NCBI RefSeq assembly: GCF_001368795.1
Contig: NZ_LN831200.1
Location: forward strand, 41,411-90,296
DNA length: 48,886 nt
Reading direction: 5' to 3'
Source: Paenibacillus ihuae
GTDB lineage: Bacteria; Bacillota; Bacilli; Paenibacillales; Paenibacillaceae
Below, one piece after another: positions 26,281-35,873 of the stretch; within the stretch, counting starts at the first letter, position 1, and the number at the start of each line of letters is the position of its first letter. The position numbers were made by a program, and so were the translations under genes. Below the pieces are notes generated by a model. That model saw only the letters and a program-made list of their open reading frames with translations, ran no database searches and was not told the DNA's origin.

Positions 26281-27792
26281 TCAATCAAACTTATTTCTAA
26301 ATTTATTTAGAATCAGATGCACATCTCTTATTCCGAATAAAAAAATTAGTAACAGATAAAAAACTAACCCAAAGAATATTGAAATAAAGAGAGCTAAGTA
26401 TATATGTATTGATTGAGTCAAAAAACCAAAAAGAAACCTACATGCTATCCCCATAAAAATTGAAGCTAGAAAAGCTTTCAGCATAGAAAATAATATATTT
26501 TTAAGACCAAAAGAACCAATTTTTCTTCTTAACTTCCATATTAACATTAATGAACAAAATAACCCAGAGATACTAGTAGCAAGTGCCAACCCACTAATTC
26601 CGAGATATCTAGATAATATTACTATTAAGAAAATGTTTAACAGCATTGATTGAATCGCATTTATCATTGGAGTTTTGGTATCTTGTAAAGAATAGAAGAC
26701 TGTAGATACTATTTCTCTAACTCCAAAACCTATCATCCCTATAGAATAATAAAACAAAACATTCGCAGTTAACAAAATATCATCACTATCAAAAGCACCT
26801 CTACCAAATAAAAGCTTTACCAATGGTTCTGAGAAAATCATATACCCTACTGTAGCTGGCAGTACTAATAATACAACACCATTTATAGATTCTTGTAATC
26901 CTCTCTTCACTCCACAAATGTTGTTCTCAGCCGCCATTTTGGAGATGGTTGGATACATAATAGTTAAGATAGCCGAAACTACAATGCCTTGAACAAAGGA
27001 ATTTAGCGTATGAGCATAGTTTAAAGCAGAAATTCCGCCTATAGAAATTCTTGAAGCTACTGTTCTATCAACTAATTTATTTATAGTCTCAACGGAACTT
27101 CCTAAGAGAACAGGAATTATTGTGATAATAAGCGCTCTAAGATTTTTTTCCTTATAATCAAAGGAGAATTTATATCTATATCCACGTTTGTATGCAAATA
27201 TAAATAGAAGTAAGGCTTGCGAAAATATAGAAAGAACACTTCCAATTGCTAGAAATACTGGTCCATAATTGTGTGAAATTAAGAGAAATATTATCATCAA
27301 TATACTTAGTGGAATACCCGTAAGCGTTGTAATTATGTAATTCTGCTTTATTTGCAAATATCCCGAAAGAAGATAAACGAGCGCAGTGAAATATATCCCT
27401 ATAATACTTATTCTACTTAAAAGTATTGTCAAGTTCAAAGTTTTTTCATCAAATCCAGAAGCAAATAACAACACAATTTGTTTTGTGAACAGTAATGTAA
27501 TTATAATTATTAAAGTTGACAAAATAAAAATAAAATTCAGTAGATTGTTTGTAAAATAAGTACTCTGTCGCTCACCTTGCTCAATATTAATCTTATTGTA
27601 CATTGGAATAAAACCGGTGGAGATTGCAGCTACTATTGCACTAAATATAACACTAGGGATTAATGTCGAAATTAAAAAAGCATCAGTAATATAGGAAGCA
27701 CCAAAAAAATAAGCAAAGGCTACTTCTCTTAATAATCCTATTAATTTTGAAGCGATCGTAATTATCATTATTATTATTGCTATTTTTTTCAT
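26281..27792 (-). CDS. MurJ/MviN-family lipid-linked oligosaccharide flippase
   Basis: A 503-aa membrane protein with about 14 helices. The MurJ pattern is clear: KLIGLLREVAFAYFFGAS near the start, DAFLISTLIPS, then LNYAHTLNSFVQGIVVSAI and FYSLQDTKTPMINA. MurJ proteins flip lipid II, but in a polysaccharide operon beside a Wzy-like polymerase this copy most likely flips the undecaprenyl-linked repeat unit in place of a classical Wzx. Start ATG with GGAG 5 nt upstream. Very AT-rich, as are the next four genes. Confidence 0.9.
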   Translation of the reverse strand: MKKIAIIIMIITIASKLIGLLREVAFAYFFGASYITDAFLISTLIPSVIFSAIVAAISTGFIPMYNKINIEQGERQSTYFTNNLLNFIFILSTLIIIITLLFTKQIVLLFASGFDEKTLNLTILLSRISIIGIYFTALVYLLSGYLQIKQNYIITTLTGIPLSILMIIFLLISHNYGPVFLAIGSVLSIFSQALLLFIFAYKRGYRYKFSFDYKEKNLRALIITIIPVLLGSSVETINKLVDRTVASRISIGGISALNYAHTLNSFVQGIVVSAILTIMYPTISKMAAENNICGVKRGLQESINGVVLLVLPATVGYMIFSEPLVKLLFGRGAFDSDDILLTANVLFYYSIGMIGFGVREIVSTVFYSLQDTKTPMINAIQSMLLNIFLIVILSRYLGISGLALATSISGLFCSLMLIWKLRRKIGSFGLKNILFSMLKAFLASIFMGIACRFLFGFLTQSIHIYLALFISIFFGLVFYLLLIFLFGIRDVHLILNKFRNKFD

Positions 27793-27821
27793 AGTATCTC
27801 CATAATGAGAATAAATTGATT

Positions 27822-28994
27822 TTATCTTTTCTCAAACATATTTAAAACTTTAAAAACTACAAAAAAAAGTATGAATTGCCAGGTCATATCTGAAAGATAT
27901 CCTCTATAAAAATTAAAGAAAAAAATTATAAAAATAGCATATGCCGCTACACATAATGATTTAGTAGTAGTAGCTTTTATTGAAACTTTATACAAATAAT
28001 TGGATATCATACCTAAAATAAACATGAATATCACTACCATGAAGATCCCGCCATTGATAAATGCATCACCAAAAATGTTTGCAAAAATCCCTCCACCAGC
28101 TAAATAAGCAGATTCGTTATATCTTGAAGCTAAAACTATCTGTAAAGGAAGTGGCTTTTCTACCCATATGCTCCGTGGTATAAAATTAAATATAATTCTT
28201 ATGACGCCATTGACAGGAGATACAAAACCATCATTGATTACATTTTTATATATATCAAATGTAGCAAAAGATTCCATAGACATTTTCAACATATCCCAGA
28301 GATAATTATTTTCATTAAATTTTATCATCATATTTTTTATAACAGATATTAAAGAAATAAAATCTATAGAACCTACATAATCTCTTTTTATTAAAGTAAT
28401 AAGCATAAAAAAAGGAGACATTATTAAAGCAATAAGAATCTTCACCCATCCTACTTTTATATAATTAAAGCTAATACCAAACAATCCAAAGAATATAAGA
28501 GACTTCACAATATCAAATCTTACTCTACCAGTGATTGCTGCAAGTACAGATAAAAAAGCAATAACAAAAAATAACTTTTTGTTGTTTTTCATATACCCAG
28601 CATATATATAAAACTTCACAAAAGATAACCCAGTTATGATTATCTGCTTATACAAAGTATTACTTCCTGCGGAATCTAAGTAACCGAGATTGTATGCATT
28701 TTGATTAATACCAACAAAAAAATAAGATAATATTGAATTAATATCTATCAATAAAAAAATCAACAGAATTAACTTTTTAAAATTGGTATCATGAAATTCA
28801 TTACTTAAAAAGTCAATATTTATATTCAATTTACTTCCAATCAAAAATGAAAAAAAACCTATACAAGCTACAATTAAAGGAATGATATATTCAACTTTAT
28901 GAACAGCAAATATAAAGGGTAATATTATAAAATAGATAAATAGAAAGAGATTCAAATAATTCGGATGTATTTTAGTTAATGAAAGTTTGAACAT
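27822..28994 (-). CDS. Wzy-like oligosaccharide repeat-unit polymerase
   Basis: A 390-aa protein with 10-12 hydrophobic segments and a large extracytoplasmic loop (about residues 235-300, including NFIPRSIWVEKPLP). Conserved sequence among Wzy proteins is low, so the call rests on topology, length and position between a flippase and glycosyltransferases. The ATG at 28992-28994 has AGGAG 7 nt upstream; the upstream 20 open codons have no ribosome site. It should join repeat units on the outer face of the membrane under control of the chain-length regulator at 43.0-43.8 kb. Confidence 0.8.
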   Translation of the reverse strand: MFKLSLTKIHPNYLNLFLFIYFIILPFIFAVHKVEYIIPLIVACIGFFSFLIGSKLNINIDFLSNEFHDTNFKKLILLIFLLIDINSILSYFFVGINQNAYNLGYLDSAGSNTLYKQIIITGLSFVKFYIYAGYMKNNKKLFFVIAFLSVLAAITGRVRFDIVKSLIFFGLFGISFNYIKVGWVKILIALIMSPFFMLITLIKRDYVGSIDFISLISVIKNMMIKFNENNYLWDMLKMSMESFATFDIYKNVINDGFVSPVNGVIRIIFNFIPRSIWVEKPLPLQIVLASRYNESAYLAGGGIFANIFGDAFINGGIFMVVIFMFILGMISNYLYKVSIKATTTKSLCVAAYAIFIIFFFNFYRGYLSDMTWQFILFFVVFKVLNMFEKR

Positions 28995-29075
28995 GATTAC
29001 ACTCCTATTTGCAAGCCTAGAATCAAATTTCCATGAAATCTCTTGTTTAAACACATTCTTATTCTAGAGATCAAT

Positions 29076-30206
29076 CTAGACGGTATCGGATAATTGCATT
29101 TTTCTTGATATTAATTGACTGAATATTTCTAAATGAACTTGAGCCATATTTTCAATGTTAAACGACTGGATTTTCAATAATGAATTCTCACTCATTTCCT
29201 TTAGTAGTCTATCATTAAATAATATACTATTAATCTTTTCAGCAAGTGTTTTACAATTTTCTGAAGGAACAATATATCCATTTTCACCATTTTTAACCAA
29301 CTCTAATCCTGCAATACACTTATCTGTAGTTATTACAGGTAGTCCATGTGCCATTGCTTCGTTAATCACAAGTCCCCATATATCCTCTCGGGTAGGCAAG
29401 ACAAACAAATCCGCTGACTTGTAATACTTAGATAAATCTTCCTTATTTTTAAAATCAACAAATTTTACATTTTTCAGTTTCAAATTATCCCTCAATTTGA
29501 TGAATTCTTCTGTTGGCTCTCCTCCCACAATATAGATGCCACATGATGATGGCAATTCCATACAAGAGTTCAACAATACATCAATTCCCTTTCTATAGAT
29601 GAATTGCCCAACAGTTAATATAACTTTATCTTCATTAATATTTAATTCTTTTTTACATTTTATTTTTTCGTCTAAGGGTATTGGTTTGCTTAAAATATCT
29701 TCTTTTTTTAAAGATGTAAATGGGTATTTAAATATTCGCTCCTTTCTAGCTCCATAACTTAAATACTGTTCGTCTGTAATCCTTCCAGTACTTAACCAAT
29801 ATTCAGCACTACTAATAAAATGTGTTTTCAACATTTTTATTAATTGATTCTCTTCTAGTTTGACAAAAGCCCCATCGGATGAATAAACAAATGGAATACC
29901 CAATAGTCTTAGTTTTTCAATAGCTAACATAACAGTGGGAATATAGTAATTTGATATGACAATAAGATCATACTCATTTTTGTTAATATATTTTAATATT
30001 TTCAAATTAATTGCTTTATCATTTATTTTCCCCTTCTTCAAAAATATTGAACTAAAATTGTTAGCCTTTTTGGAAAACCAATTACTATTTAATTCACTTG
30101 AAACCTCAGCTAAAAATACTACTGTTAGGTCAACATATTTTCCCAATTCATTAAAAAAATCAACCCGATATGGAACAGGAATATTTTGAAAGTATAATAT
30201 CTTCAT
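29076..30206 (-). CDS. Glycosyltransferase, GT4 family
   Basis: A 376-aa GT-B enzyme. The N-terminal domain starts MKILYFQNIPVPYRVDFFNE. The C-terminal domain carries VILTVGQFIYRKGIDVLL and the GT4 donor-binding pattern LFVLPTREDIWGLVINEAMA with GLPVITTD, including the E-x7-E-like acidic pair. AAGGAG is about 6 nt before the ATG. It probably adds a sugar to the lipid-linked repeat unit in the cytosol; donor and linkage cannot be told from sequence. Confidence 0.9.
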   Translation of the reverse strand: MKILYFQNIPVPYRVDFFNELGKYVDLTVVFLAEVSSELNSNWFSKKANNFSSIFLKKGKINDKAINLKILKYINKNEYDLIVISNYYIPTVMLAIEKLRLLGIPFVYSSDGAFVKLEENQLIKMLKTHFISSAEYWLSTGRITDEQYLSYGARKERIFKYPFTSLKKEDILSKPIPLDEKIKCKKELNINEDKVILTVGQFIYRKGIDVLLNSCMELPSSCGIYIVGGEPTEEFIKLRDNLKLKNVKFVDFKNKEDLSKYYKSADLFVLPTREDIWGLVINEAMAHGLPVITTDKCIAGLELVKNGENGYIVPSENCKTLAEKINSILFNDRLLKEMSENSLLKIQSFNIENMAQVHLEIFSQLISRKMQLSDTV

Positions 30207-30209
30207 TTG

Positions 30210-31361
30210 CTACTCCTTAATATAATTAATCAATTTATTCTCTTCTTCATCTATTTTAAACCCTTGTTTTTTTAGTTCAACGCTAAACTTTCGCATTAAA
30301 TCTTTATTAGATATTAGTCGTTCAATACTATTAAACAATTGGTCAACATCAAATAAAGTAATGATGCCATTTACGTTGTTAATAATTTGTTCCTTAGCAC
30401 CGGCAAAATCAGTCGTAACTATTGGCTTATAAAGACATCTAGCTTCTGCTAACGTTAAACAATATCCTTCATGCCTCGATGGTTGAACATATATATCACA
30501 TTTTTCTAGATATGGGTAAGGATTTGTTCTCATACCTAATAGTATAAAATTGTTCTCTAATTTTAATTTATTTATGGCTTTTTCAAGTGCTTCTCTCTCA
30601 TTTCCTTCACCAATAATATACCACTTGAAATCATATCCTTTATCTAGCAACTTTCTACAAACCTTTATTGCTAGATCATAACCCTTTTGTCTATCTAGCC
30701 GCCCTATAGATAATATATTTATTTGATTTTGATCAAAATCATTTATTCTATCACCAGACATTTTCTTTATTGTTTCTTGAGAAATTATATTATAAAATAT
30801 TTCCGTTTTATCTTTGAATTCAGGAAAAATCCCTACATATTCATGCATCAATTGTTTTGAAACAGCGAAGAACTTGTCATATTTATCTAAATACTCTTTT
30901 AATATACCAGGGTGAAATTTAGATGTTAAAAAATCATTATGAATCCACGCTATTTTAATATCTGCGACAACCTTATCAGCTACGTATTTAACAATAAAAG
31001 GCATATGCATATGAAATGCAATTGCTACGTCATATTTTTTTTCTAATGACTGTATTTCTTCAAACTTTGTACTCATTTCTGGAATCGGGTCTTTTAGAAC
31101 TTTCTTTTTAATTATTATATTGGCAGCTTTCAAAAACCTTAATTTTTTTACATTTTTTATAATTGAGGCTTTAGCTCCTCCAGCTAATAGTTCATCTACT
31201 AACTCTTTATTTAATGGTAATTCACCTTGAGTAACCCAAGAAGGAATAAATTCTAAAAAATCACCATTGGCTCTTACCATAAATATAGTTACTTCATAAA
31301 GATCCTTAGGAATCTCATTAATCAGTGACAACAAAGATTTCTCAACGCCTCCACAAATCAT
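30210..31361 (-). CDS. Glycosyltransferase, GT4 family, with a frame break at its 5' end
   Basis: GT-B enzyme with INILSIGRLDRQKGYDLAIK and the donor site IYVQPSRHEGYCLTLAEA. The visible frame opens at an ATG that lacks a ribosome site and would start inside the first strand of the fold (MICGGVEKSLLSLI). Upstream an ATG at 31391-31393 has AAGGG 9 nt before it and is followed by nine A. With ten (or seven) A it would read MKK(K)ILFITPHMICGGVEKS, the standard GT4 start. The present length is therefore one base out of frame. The gene may be phase-variable, rescued by slippage, or affected by a sequencing error. The rest of the coding region is intact. Confidence 0.82.
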   Translation of the reverse strand: MICGGVEKSLLSLINEIPKDLYEVTIFMVRANGDFLEFIPSWVTQGELPLNKELVDELLAGGAKASIIKNVKKLRFLKAANIIIKKKVLKDPIPEMSTKFEEIQSLEKKYDVAIAFHMHMPFIVKYVADKVVADIKIAWIHNDFLTSKFHPGILKEYLDKYDKFFAVSKQLMHEYVGIFPEFKDKTEIFYNIISQETIKKMSGDRINDFDQNQINILSIGRLDRQKGYDLAIKVCRKLLDKGYDFKWYIIGEGNEREALEKAINKLKLENNFILLGMRTNPYPYLEKCDIYVQPSRHEGYCLTLAEARCLYKPIVTTDFAGAKEQIINNVNGIITLFDVDQLFNSIERLISNKDLMRKFSVELKKQGFKIDEEENKLINYIKE

Positions 31362-31381
31362 ATGTGGAGTTATAAATAGTA

Positions 31382-31390
31382 TTTTTTTTT
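31382..31390 (-). other. Nine-base poly-A tract directly after the start codon of a glycosyltransferase
   Basis: On the coding strand the sequence is ATG-A9-TACTATTTATAAC. Translation from this ATG ends after seven codons (at TAA). A change of one base in the tract restores the full glycosyltransferase. This is the arrangement of a contingency (on/off) tract. Confidence 0.75.
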
Positions 31391-31394
31391 CATC

Positions 31395-32606
31395 TCAGCT
31401 ACCCTTTTCTATCAGGGATTTATATATACTTATATATTTTTTCCCGACATCCATTTTATTAAAATTGAGGGATTGACTTAAGCAATATTTTGAATAGTAT
31501 TGCTTAGTATTCTTTTGAATTTGGAGAATACACTGATAAAGTTCATTAATTTCATTGTTCTTCACAATTAATCCACATTTTTCATTAATTGATTCTATAC
31601 TCCCACCTGTATTAAAGGTGATGACAGGAGTGCCACAAGCTAAACTTTCAAGATTAGTTGTGGGAAAATTATCCTCTAGGGTTGGATTTACAAACACATC
31701 TACTGCTGTATATACTTCAGCTAATTCTTCGATATTTTGCGTTCTAGGTAATGCAATAATATTTTTAGGCAAATCAAGAATTTCTTTTTCTTTCAATCCA
31801 ATTAAGACTATTTTATAGTTTTCATCTAATATTTTTGATAATTGCACAAAATAATCCAATCCTTTTCTTTTCTCCCAAAAACTAGCAACCCCTAGAATGA
31901 CAAATTTATCTTTTAGTTGATATTTGTTTCTAAACTCACTTATTCTAGGCTTAAATAATTCCAAATCAATCCCATTATTTATAGTTGTTATATTATATTC
32001 TGATAAAAATGATTCATTTAATAACTCTGCTAACCACTTAGACGGTGTAATGATATTTAAGTCATTCACCTTACCAAATATTTCTTTTTTCTTAAAGTAG
32101 TTACTTTTAGAATTGTCTATTAAAAAACTTGAAGGGTAATTAGCTTTTTGTGGGCAATCATAACAACCTTGTTTCCATTTTCCGCAACCTTCGTAATCAA
32201 AATAAGCACAATGACCTGTAAACGGCCAACAATCATGCAGAGTCCAAACTACAGGTTTATTAGCCTTTTTAAGATAATCAAACAAGATACCTATATTTAA
32301 ATAGTACCCGTGAATATTATGCAAATGGATAAGATCCGGATTTTTTTCTTGTATCTTTTTAATAAATGTTTTCGTTGCTCTTTTTGAACCAAATCCATGT
32401 TGATCAGTTAATCTTGTTTTAGCTACATGTCCGTACGTATCATACTTATTACCTATTTTAATTGTTTTACTACAATGCCTTGGCTCCCCTCTTCCATAAC
32501 CAACATAACTATCAAAGCCATTAATAATAAGTGATTCATGAATATCCGTAACAATTTTTCCAGTACTTCCAAATCCGCAAACAGAATTAATCTGCAAAAT
32601 CTTCAT
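31395..32606 (-). CDS. Glycosyltransferase, GT4 family
   Basis: A 403-aa GT-B enzyme starting MKILQINSVCGFGSTGKI. It has the motifs HLHNIHGYYLNIGIL and WTLHDCWPFTGHC, with a short Cys-rich insert CGKWKQGCYDCPQ seen in a GT4 subgroup of polysaccharide loci, and the donor site VFVNPTLEDNFPTTNLESLA. The ATG has GGAG 8 nt upstream; the upstream 13 codons overlap capG and are not used. One base separates it from the capG stop, and its own stop is one base before the next gene's ATG. It probably acts on the sugar following the two FucNAc residues. Confidence 0.9.
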   Translation of the reverse strand: MKILQINSVCGFGSTGKIVTDIHESLIINGFDSYVGYGRGEPRHCSKTIKIGNKYDTYGHVAKTRLTDQHGFGSKRATKTFIKKIQEKNPDLIHLHNIHGYYLNIGILFDYLKKANKPVVWTLHDCWPFTGHCAYFDYEGCGKWKQGCYDCPQKANYPSSFLIDNSKSNYFKKKEIFGKVNDLNIITPSKWLAELLNESFLSEYNITTINNGIDLELFKPRISEFRNKYQLKDKFVILGVASFWEKRKGLDYFVQLSKILDENYKIVLIGLKEKEILDLPKNIIALPRTQNIEELAEVYTAVDVFVNPTLEDNFPTTNLESLACGTPVITFNTGGSIESINEKCGLIVKNNEINELYQCILQIQKNTKQYYSKYCLSQSLNFNKMDVGKKYISIYKSLIEKGS

Positions 32607-32607
32607 T

Positions 32608-33732
32608 CTATCTTCTCCATACAAACTTATTAATAATTCCAACATAACTTTGGATAATTTTCACTACTTTAGTTGATACATTATTATCACTATAGTCATT
32701 TGCTAATAAGTGAATTTCATGATTCATTTTCATGTTTATTGCTAACTCTACAGATTGTTCAATATTCTTTTCATCAATACCTCCTATAACTACGGAGCCT
32801 TTATCAAGAACTTCTGGACGCTCTGTTGATGTTCTTAATAGTACTCCCGCAAAGTTTAACATAGCGCTTTCTTCAGATAGAGTACCACTATCCGATAGTA
32901 CGCAATAACTATTTTTCTGTAATTGATTATAATCAAAAAAGCCAAATGGTTTAAGATTTTGTACCAAAGGATGAAATTTAAAATTCCGTTGTTCAATATA
33001 CTTCATACTTCTTGGGTGTGTAGAGTAAATTACGGGCAATTGATAACGTTCCGCAATTTTATTAATTGCGGTCATAAGAGAGATGAAATTCCGTTCATTA
33101 TCAATATTTTCTTCCCGATGTGCAGAAACAAGTATATATTTCTCTGGTTCTAGGTTTAACCGTTCAAGTACATCACTTGCATCAATGTTCTCCATGTGAG
33201 CTTGAAGAACTTCTTGCATCGGAGATCCTGTAACAAAAATATGTTCTTTACGGAATCCCTCTGATAGAAGATATCTTCTGGAATGTTCTGTATAAGGCAG
33301 ATTGATATCCGAGATATGGTCAACAATCTTGCGATTTATTTCTTCAGGGACATTTTGATCAAAACATCTGTTGCCTGCTTCCATATGAAAAATAGGTACT
33401 TTCAATCTTTTTGCAGCAATCGCACTGAGTGCACTGTTAGTATCACCTAAGATCAGCAGAGCATCTGGTTTTTCTTTTTCTAATACATCAAACGATTTTG
33501 CTATTATATTCCCCATCGTTTCGCCCAGATTAGTTCCCACTGCCTCAAGGAAGTAATCAGGTTGACGAAGTTCGAGTTCATTGAAGAATACTTCATTTAA
33601 TGTATAATCCCAATTCTGCCCTGTATGTACTAAAATATGATTGAAATATCTATCGCAAGCTTTAATGCACTCAGACAAACGAATGATCTCTGGTCTGGTG
33701 CCAAGGATTGTCATAACTTTAAGCTTTTCCAT
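32608..33732 (-). CDS. capG: UDP-N-acetyl sugar 2-epimerase (CapG type)
   Basis: A 374-aa WecB/MnaA-fold epimerase. MTILGTRPEIIRLSECI opens the first Rossmann domain, HMEAGNRCFDQNVPEEINRK holds substrate contacts and SDSGTLSEESAMLN is the UDP site. In the Staphylococcus capsule pathway CapG performs the final 2-epimerisation giving UDP-N-acetyl-L-fucosamine. The assignment over a plain UDP-GlcNAc epimerase rests on its place directly after capE and capF. The ATG has GGAGG 9 nt upstream; 18 further open codons upstream overlap capF. Confidence 0.9.
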   Translation of the reverse strand: MEKLKVMTILGTRPEIIRLSECIKACDRYFNHILVHTGQNWDYTLNEVFFNELELRQPDYFLEAVGTNLGETMGNIIAKSFDVLEKEKPDALLILGDTNSALSAIAAKRLKVPIFHMEAGNRCFDQNVPEEINRKIVDHISDINLPYTEHSRRYLLSEGFRKEHIFVTGSPMQEVLQAHMENIDASDVLERLNLEPEKYILVSAHREENIDNERNFISLMTAINKIAERYQLPVIYSTHPRSMKYIEQRNFKFHPLVQNLKPFGFFDYNQLQKNSYCVLSDSGTLSEESAMLNFAGVLLRTSTERPEVLDKGSVVIGGIDEKNIEQSVELAINMKMNHEIHLLANDYSDNNVSTKVVKIIQSYVGIINKFVWRR

Positions 33733-33736
33733 TTTC

Positions 33737-34852
33737 TTAAACCTCCAAGTAATAAGTATCTGGCTTTTCAGGGTTAAACAATTCATTAGCCCAGAAAAGG
33801 GTTATTACATCACTAGTACCTGTATTAGTGATGGAATGTGTATATCCAGGTGGAATATCTATCACTCTCAAAGATAATCCATTCACAGGATATTCTAAGA
33901 TTTCTTCTCCTTCAATCTGTCGAAACTTGACTACAGCTTCTCCTTCAATAACAAGGAATTTCTCTACTTTAGTATGATGCCAGTGGTTACCTCTTGTAAT
34001 ACCTGGTTTAGTTCGTGATATAAATACTTGACCTGAATGTTCCGTTTTAATGAACTCTGCTAACCATCCTCTGTTATCGTGTTTCATTTCCAAATCATAT
34101 CCGAAATTGTCTTCTGGCAAATATGAGAGATAAGTACTGTAAAGAAAGCGTTCAAAATCACTTTTCAGACTCGAAATAACAAGTGTATTCCGGCTCTCTT
34201 TAAATGATACTAAGCTAGCTTCCAGATCCTTAAGCTTAACATTGAAGGAGCGCGAAATATCGCAGTAACCACTTGAGTTGGTTCCACTTAAAGTATCCAT
34301 TGCAGCTATGAAGGATTCAACTACATCATCAATATAAACTAAATTAACTTCCGCTTCCGGATTATTCACTTGAATGGGTATTTCTCTGCTAATATTGTAG
34401 CACCAAGTTGCAACTACAGAATTATAGTTAGGTTTACTCCATTTCCCAAAAACATTGGGTAGTCTATATATAAATGTACTAGCTCCCTTTTGGTCTCCAT
34501 AAGCGGAAATCGCTTCCTCAGCTGCGCGCTTGCTGTTCCCATATGGATTATCCTGTTCAGCTTGGATCGATGAAGAGAGAAGTATTGGAGTATTCTTTCC
34601 GTTCGAAATCAATATATTGATTAAGTGTTGAGTGACACCCAAATTACCAGTCATGAATTCCTCAGTATTCTCAGGCCGATTAATTCCAGCAAGATGATAA
34701 ATGAAATCAGCCTTAAGTGCATATTCTTCTAATTCTTGGAGTGAATGCTTTGAATCAACCTTCATAACCTCAATATCATCTCTTCTGTTTAAAGACGCTA
34801 CTAAGTTACGACCAATGAATCCGTAGGCACCTGTTACCAAAACAGTTTTCAT
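33737..34852 (-). CDS. capF: CapF bifunctional epimerase/reductase of UDP-L-FucNAc synthesis
   Basis: A 371-aa two-domain protein. The N-terminal SDR domain has GAYGFIGRNLV and the active-site region YGNSKRAAEEA. The C-terminal cupin, from about residue 255, has GNHWHHTKVEKFLVIEGEA and IPPGYTHSITN, with metal-binding His residues. In the known pathway the cupin 3-epimerises the CapE product and the SDR domain reduces C4. The ATG has AGGGG 9 nt upstream and lies 4 nt after the capE stop. Confidence 0.93.
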   Translation of the reverse strand: MKTVLVTGAYGFIGRNLVASLNRRDDIEVMKVDSKHSLQELEEYALKADFIYHLAGINRPENTEEFMTGNLGVTQHLINILISNGKNTPILLSSSIQAEQDNPYGNSKRAAEEAISAYGDQKGASTFIYRLPNVFGKWSKPNYNSVVATWCYNISREIPIQVNNPEAEVNLVYIDDVVESFIAAMDTLSGTNSSGYCDISRSFNVKLKDLEASLVSFKESRNTLVISSLKSDFERFLYSTYLSYLPEDNFGYDLEMKHDNRGWLAEFIKTEHSGQVFISRTKPGITRGNHWHHTKVEKFLVIEGEAVVKFRQIEGEEILEYPVNGLSLRVIDIPPGYTHSITNTGTSDVITLFWANELFNPEKPDTYYLEV

Positions 34853-34856
34853 TATT

Positions 34857-35873
34857 CTAGCCCCTGCCATTAAGTTCTTTATTAATCAGATCTAGACTTA
34901 ACAAGAGTTCTTTAATCCCTTGAATATCTAATCTTTCTGTATTATGAGAATTGTATTCCCAACCCTCGGATATATCTTTATCGCCTTCTTCAAAGAATTT
35001 ATCATAGTTCAAATCTCTCGTATCAGCAGAAATCCGGTAATAGCTTCCCAGATCAGTTGCTTTTGCCATCTCTTCCCGTGTAAGCAATGTCTCATATAAC
35101 TTTTCACCATGTCTAGTTCCAATAACTCTTGTGTGACTATCTGACTGAAACAGTTCTTTCAAAGCTATAGCTAGTTCCCCTATTGTTGAAGCAGGAGCCT
35201 TCTGAACGAAAATATCTCCTTGAACTGCTTTGTTAAAAGCAAACAACACTAGTTCAACAGCATCTTCCAAGGACATTAGATAACGGGTCATATCAGGATC
35301 AGTAATTGTAATATCCTCATAATTTTTAATTTGATCAATGAACAATGGAATAACTGAACCTCTAGAGCACATCACATTTCCATAACGTGTGCCACAGATT
35401 AAGGTATCTTCAGGACTTACAGTCCTGGATTTAGCAACCATAACCTTTTCCATCATGGCTTTAGAAATTCCCATAGCATTGATAGGATATACTGCCTTAT
35501 CTGTTGATAGACACACTACCTTTTTCACTCCAAAAGCAATGGCAGCATTAAGTACATTCTCAGTTCCCATAACATTTGTCTTAACAGCCTCCATAGGGAA
35601 AAATTCGCATGAAGGAACTTGTTTTAGGGCTGCCGCATGGAACACATAATCCACATTGTGCATCGCTGCTGCAACACTGTTATAGTCTCTAACATCCCCT
35701 ATAAAGAATTTCACCTTATCGTTTCTTAGTTCTTTGCGCATATCATCTTGTTTCTTTTCATCCCGGGAGAAGATTCTAATTTCTTTAATTTCTGTATTTA
35801 GAAATCTCTTCAGCACCGCATTGCCAAAAGAGCCTGTCCCACCAGTTATTAATAATGTTTTATCTTTGAACAT
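34857..35873 (-). CDS. capE: UDP-N-acetylglucosamine 4,6-dehydratase/5-epimerase (CapE type)
   Basis: A 338-aa extended SDR. It has the nucleotide motif ITGGTGSFGNAVLKRFL and the catalytic region STDKAVYPINAMGISKAMME, where Met replaces the usual catalytic Tyr, as in inverting dehydratases. It makes the 4-keto-6-deoxy intermediate from UDP-GlcNAc, the first step toward UDP-L-FucNAc. GGAGG lies 9 nt upstream, and its start overlaps the 3' end of the preceding glycosyltransferase by 14 bp. Confidence 0.94.
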   Translation of the reverse strand: MFKDKTLLITGGTGSFGNAVLKRFLNTEIKEIRIFSRDEKKQDDMRKELRNDKVKFFIGDVRDYNSVAAAMHNVDYVFHAAALKQVPSCEFFPMEAVKTNVMGTENVLNAAIAFGVKKVVCLSTDKAVYPINAMGISKAMMEKVMVAKSRTVSPEDTLICGTRYGNVMCSRGSVIPLFIDQIKNYEDITITDPDMTRYLMSLEDAVELVLFAFNKAVQGDIFVQKAPASTIGELAIALKELFQSDSHTRVIGTRHGEKLYETLLTREEMAKATDLGSYYRISADTRDLNYDKFFEEGDKDISEGWEYNSHNTERLDIQGIKELLLSLDLINKELNGRG

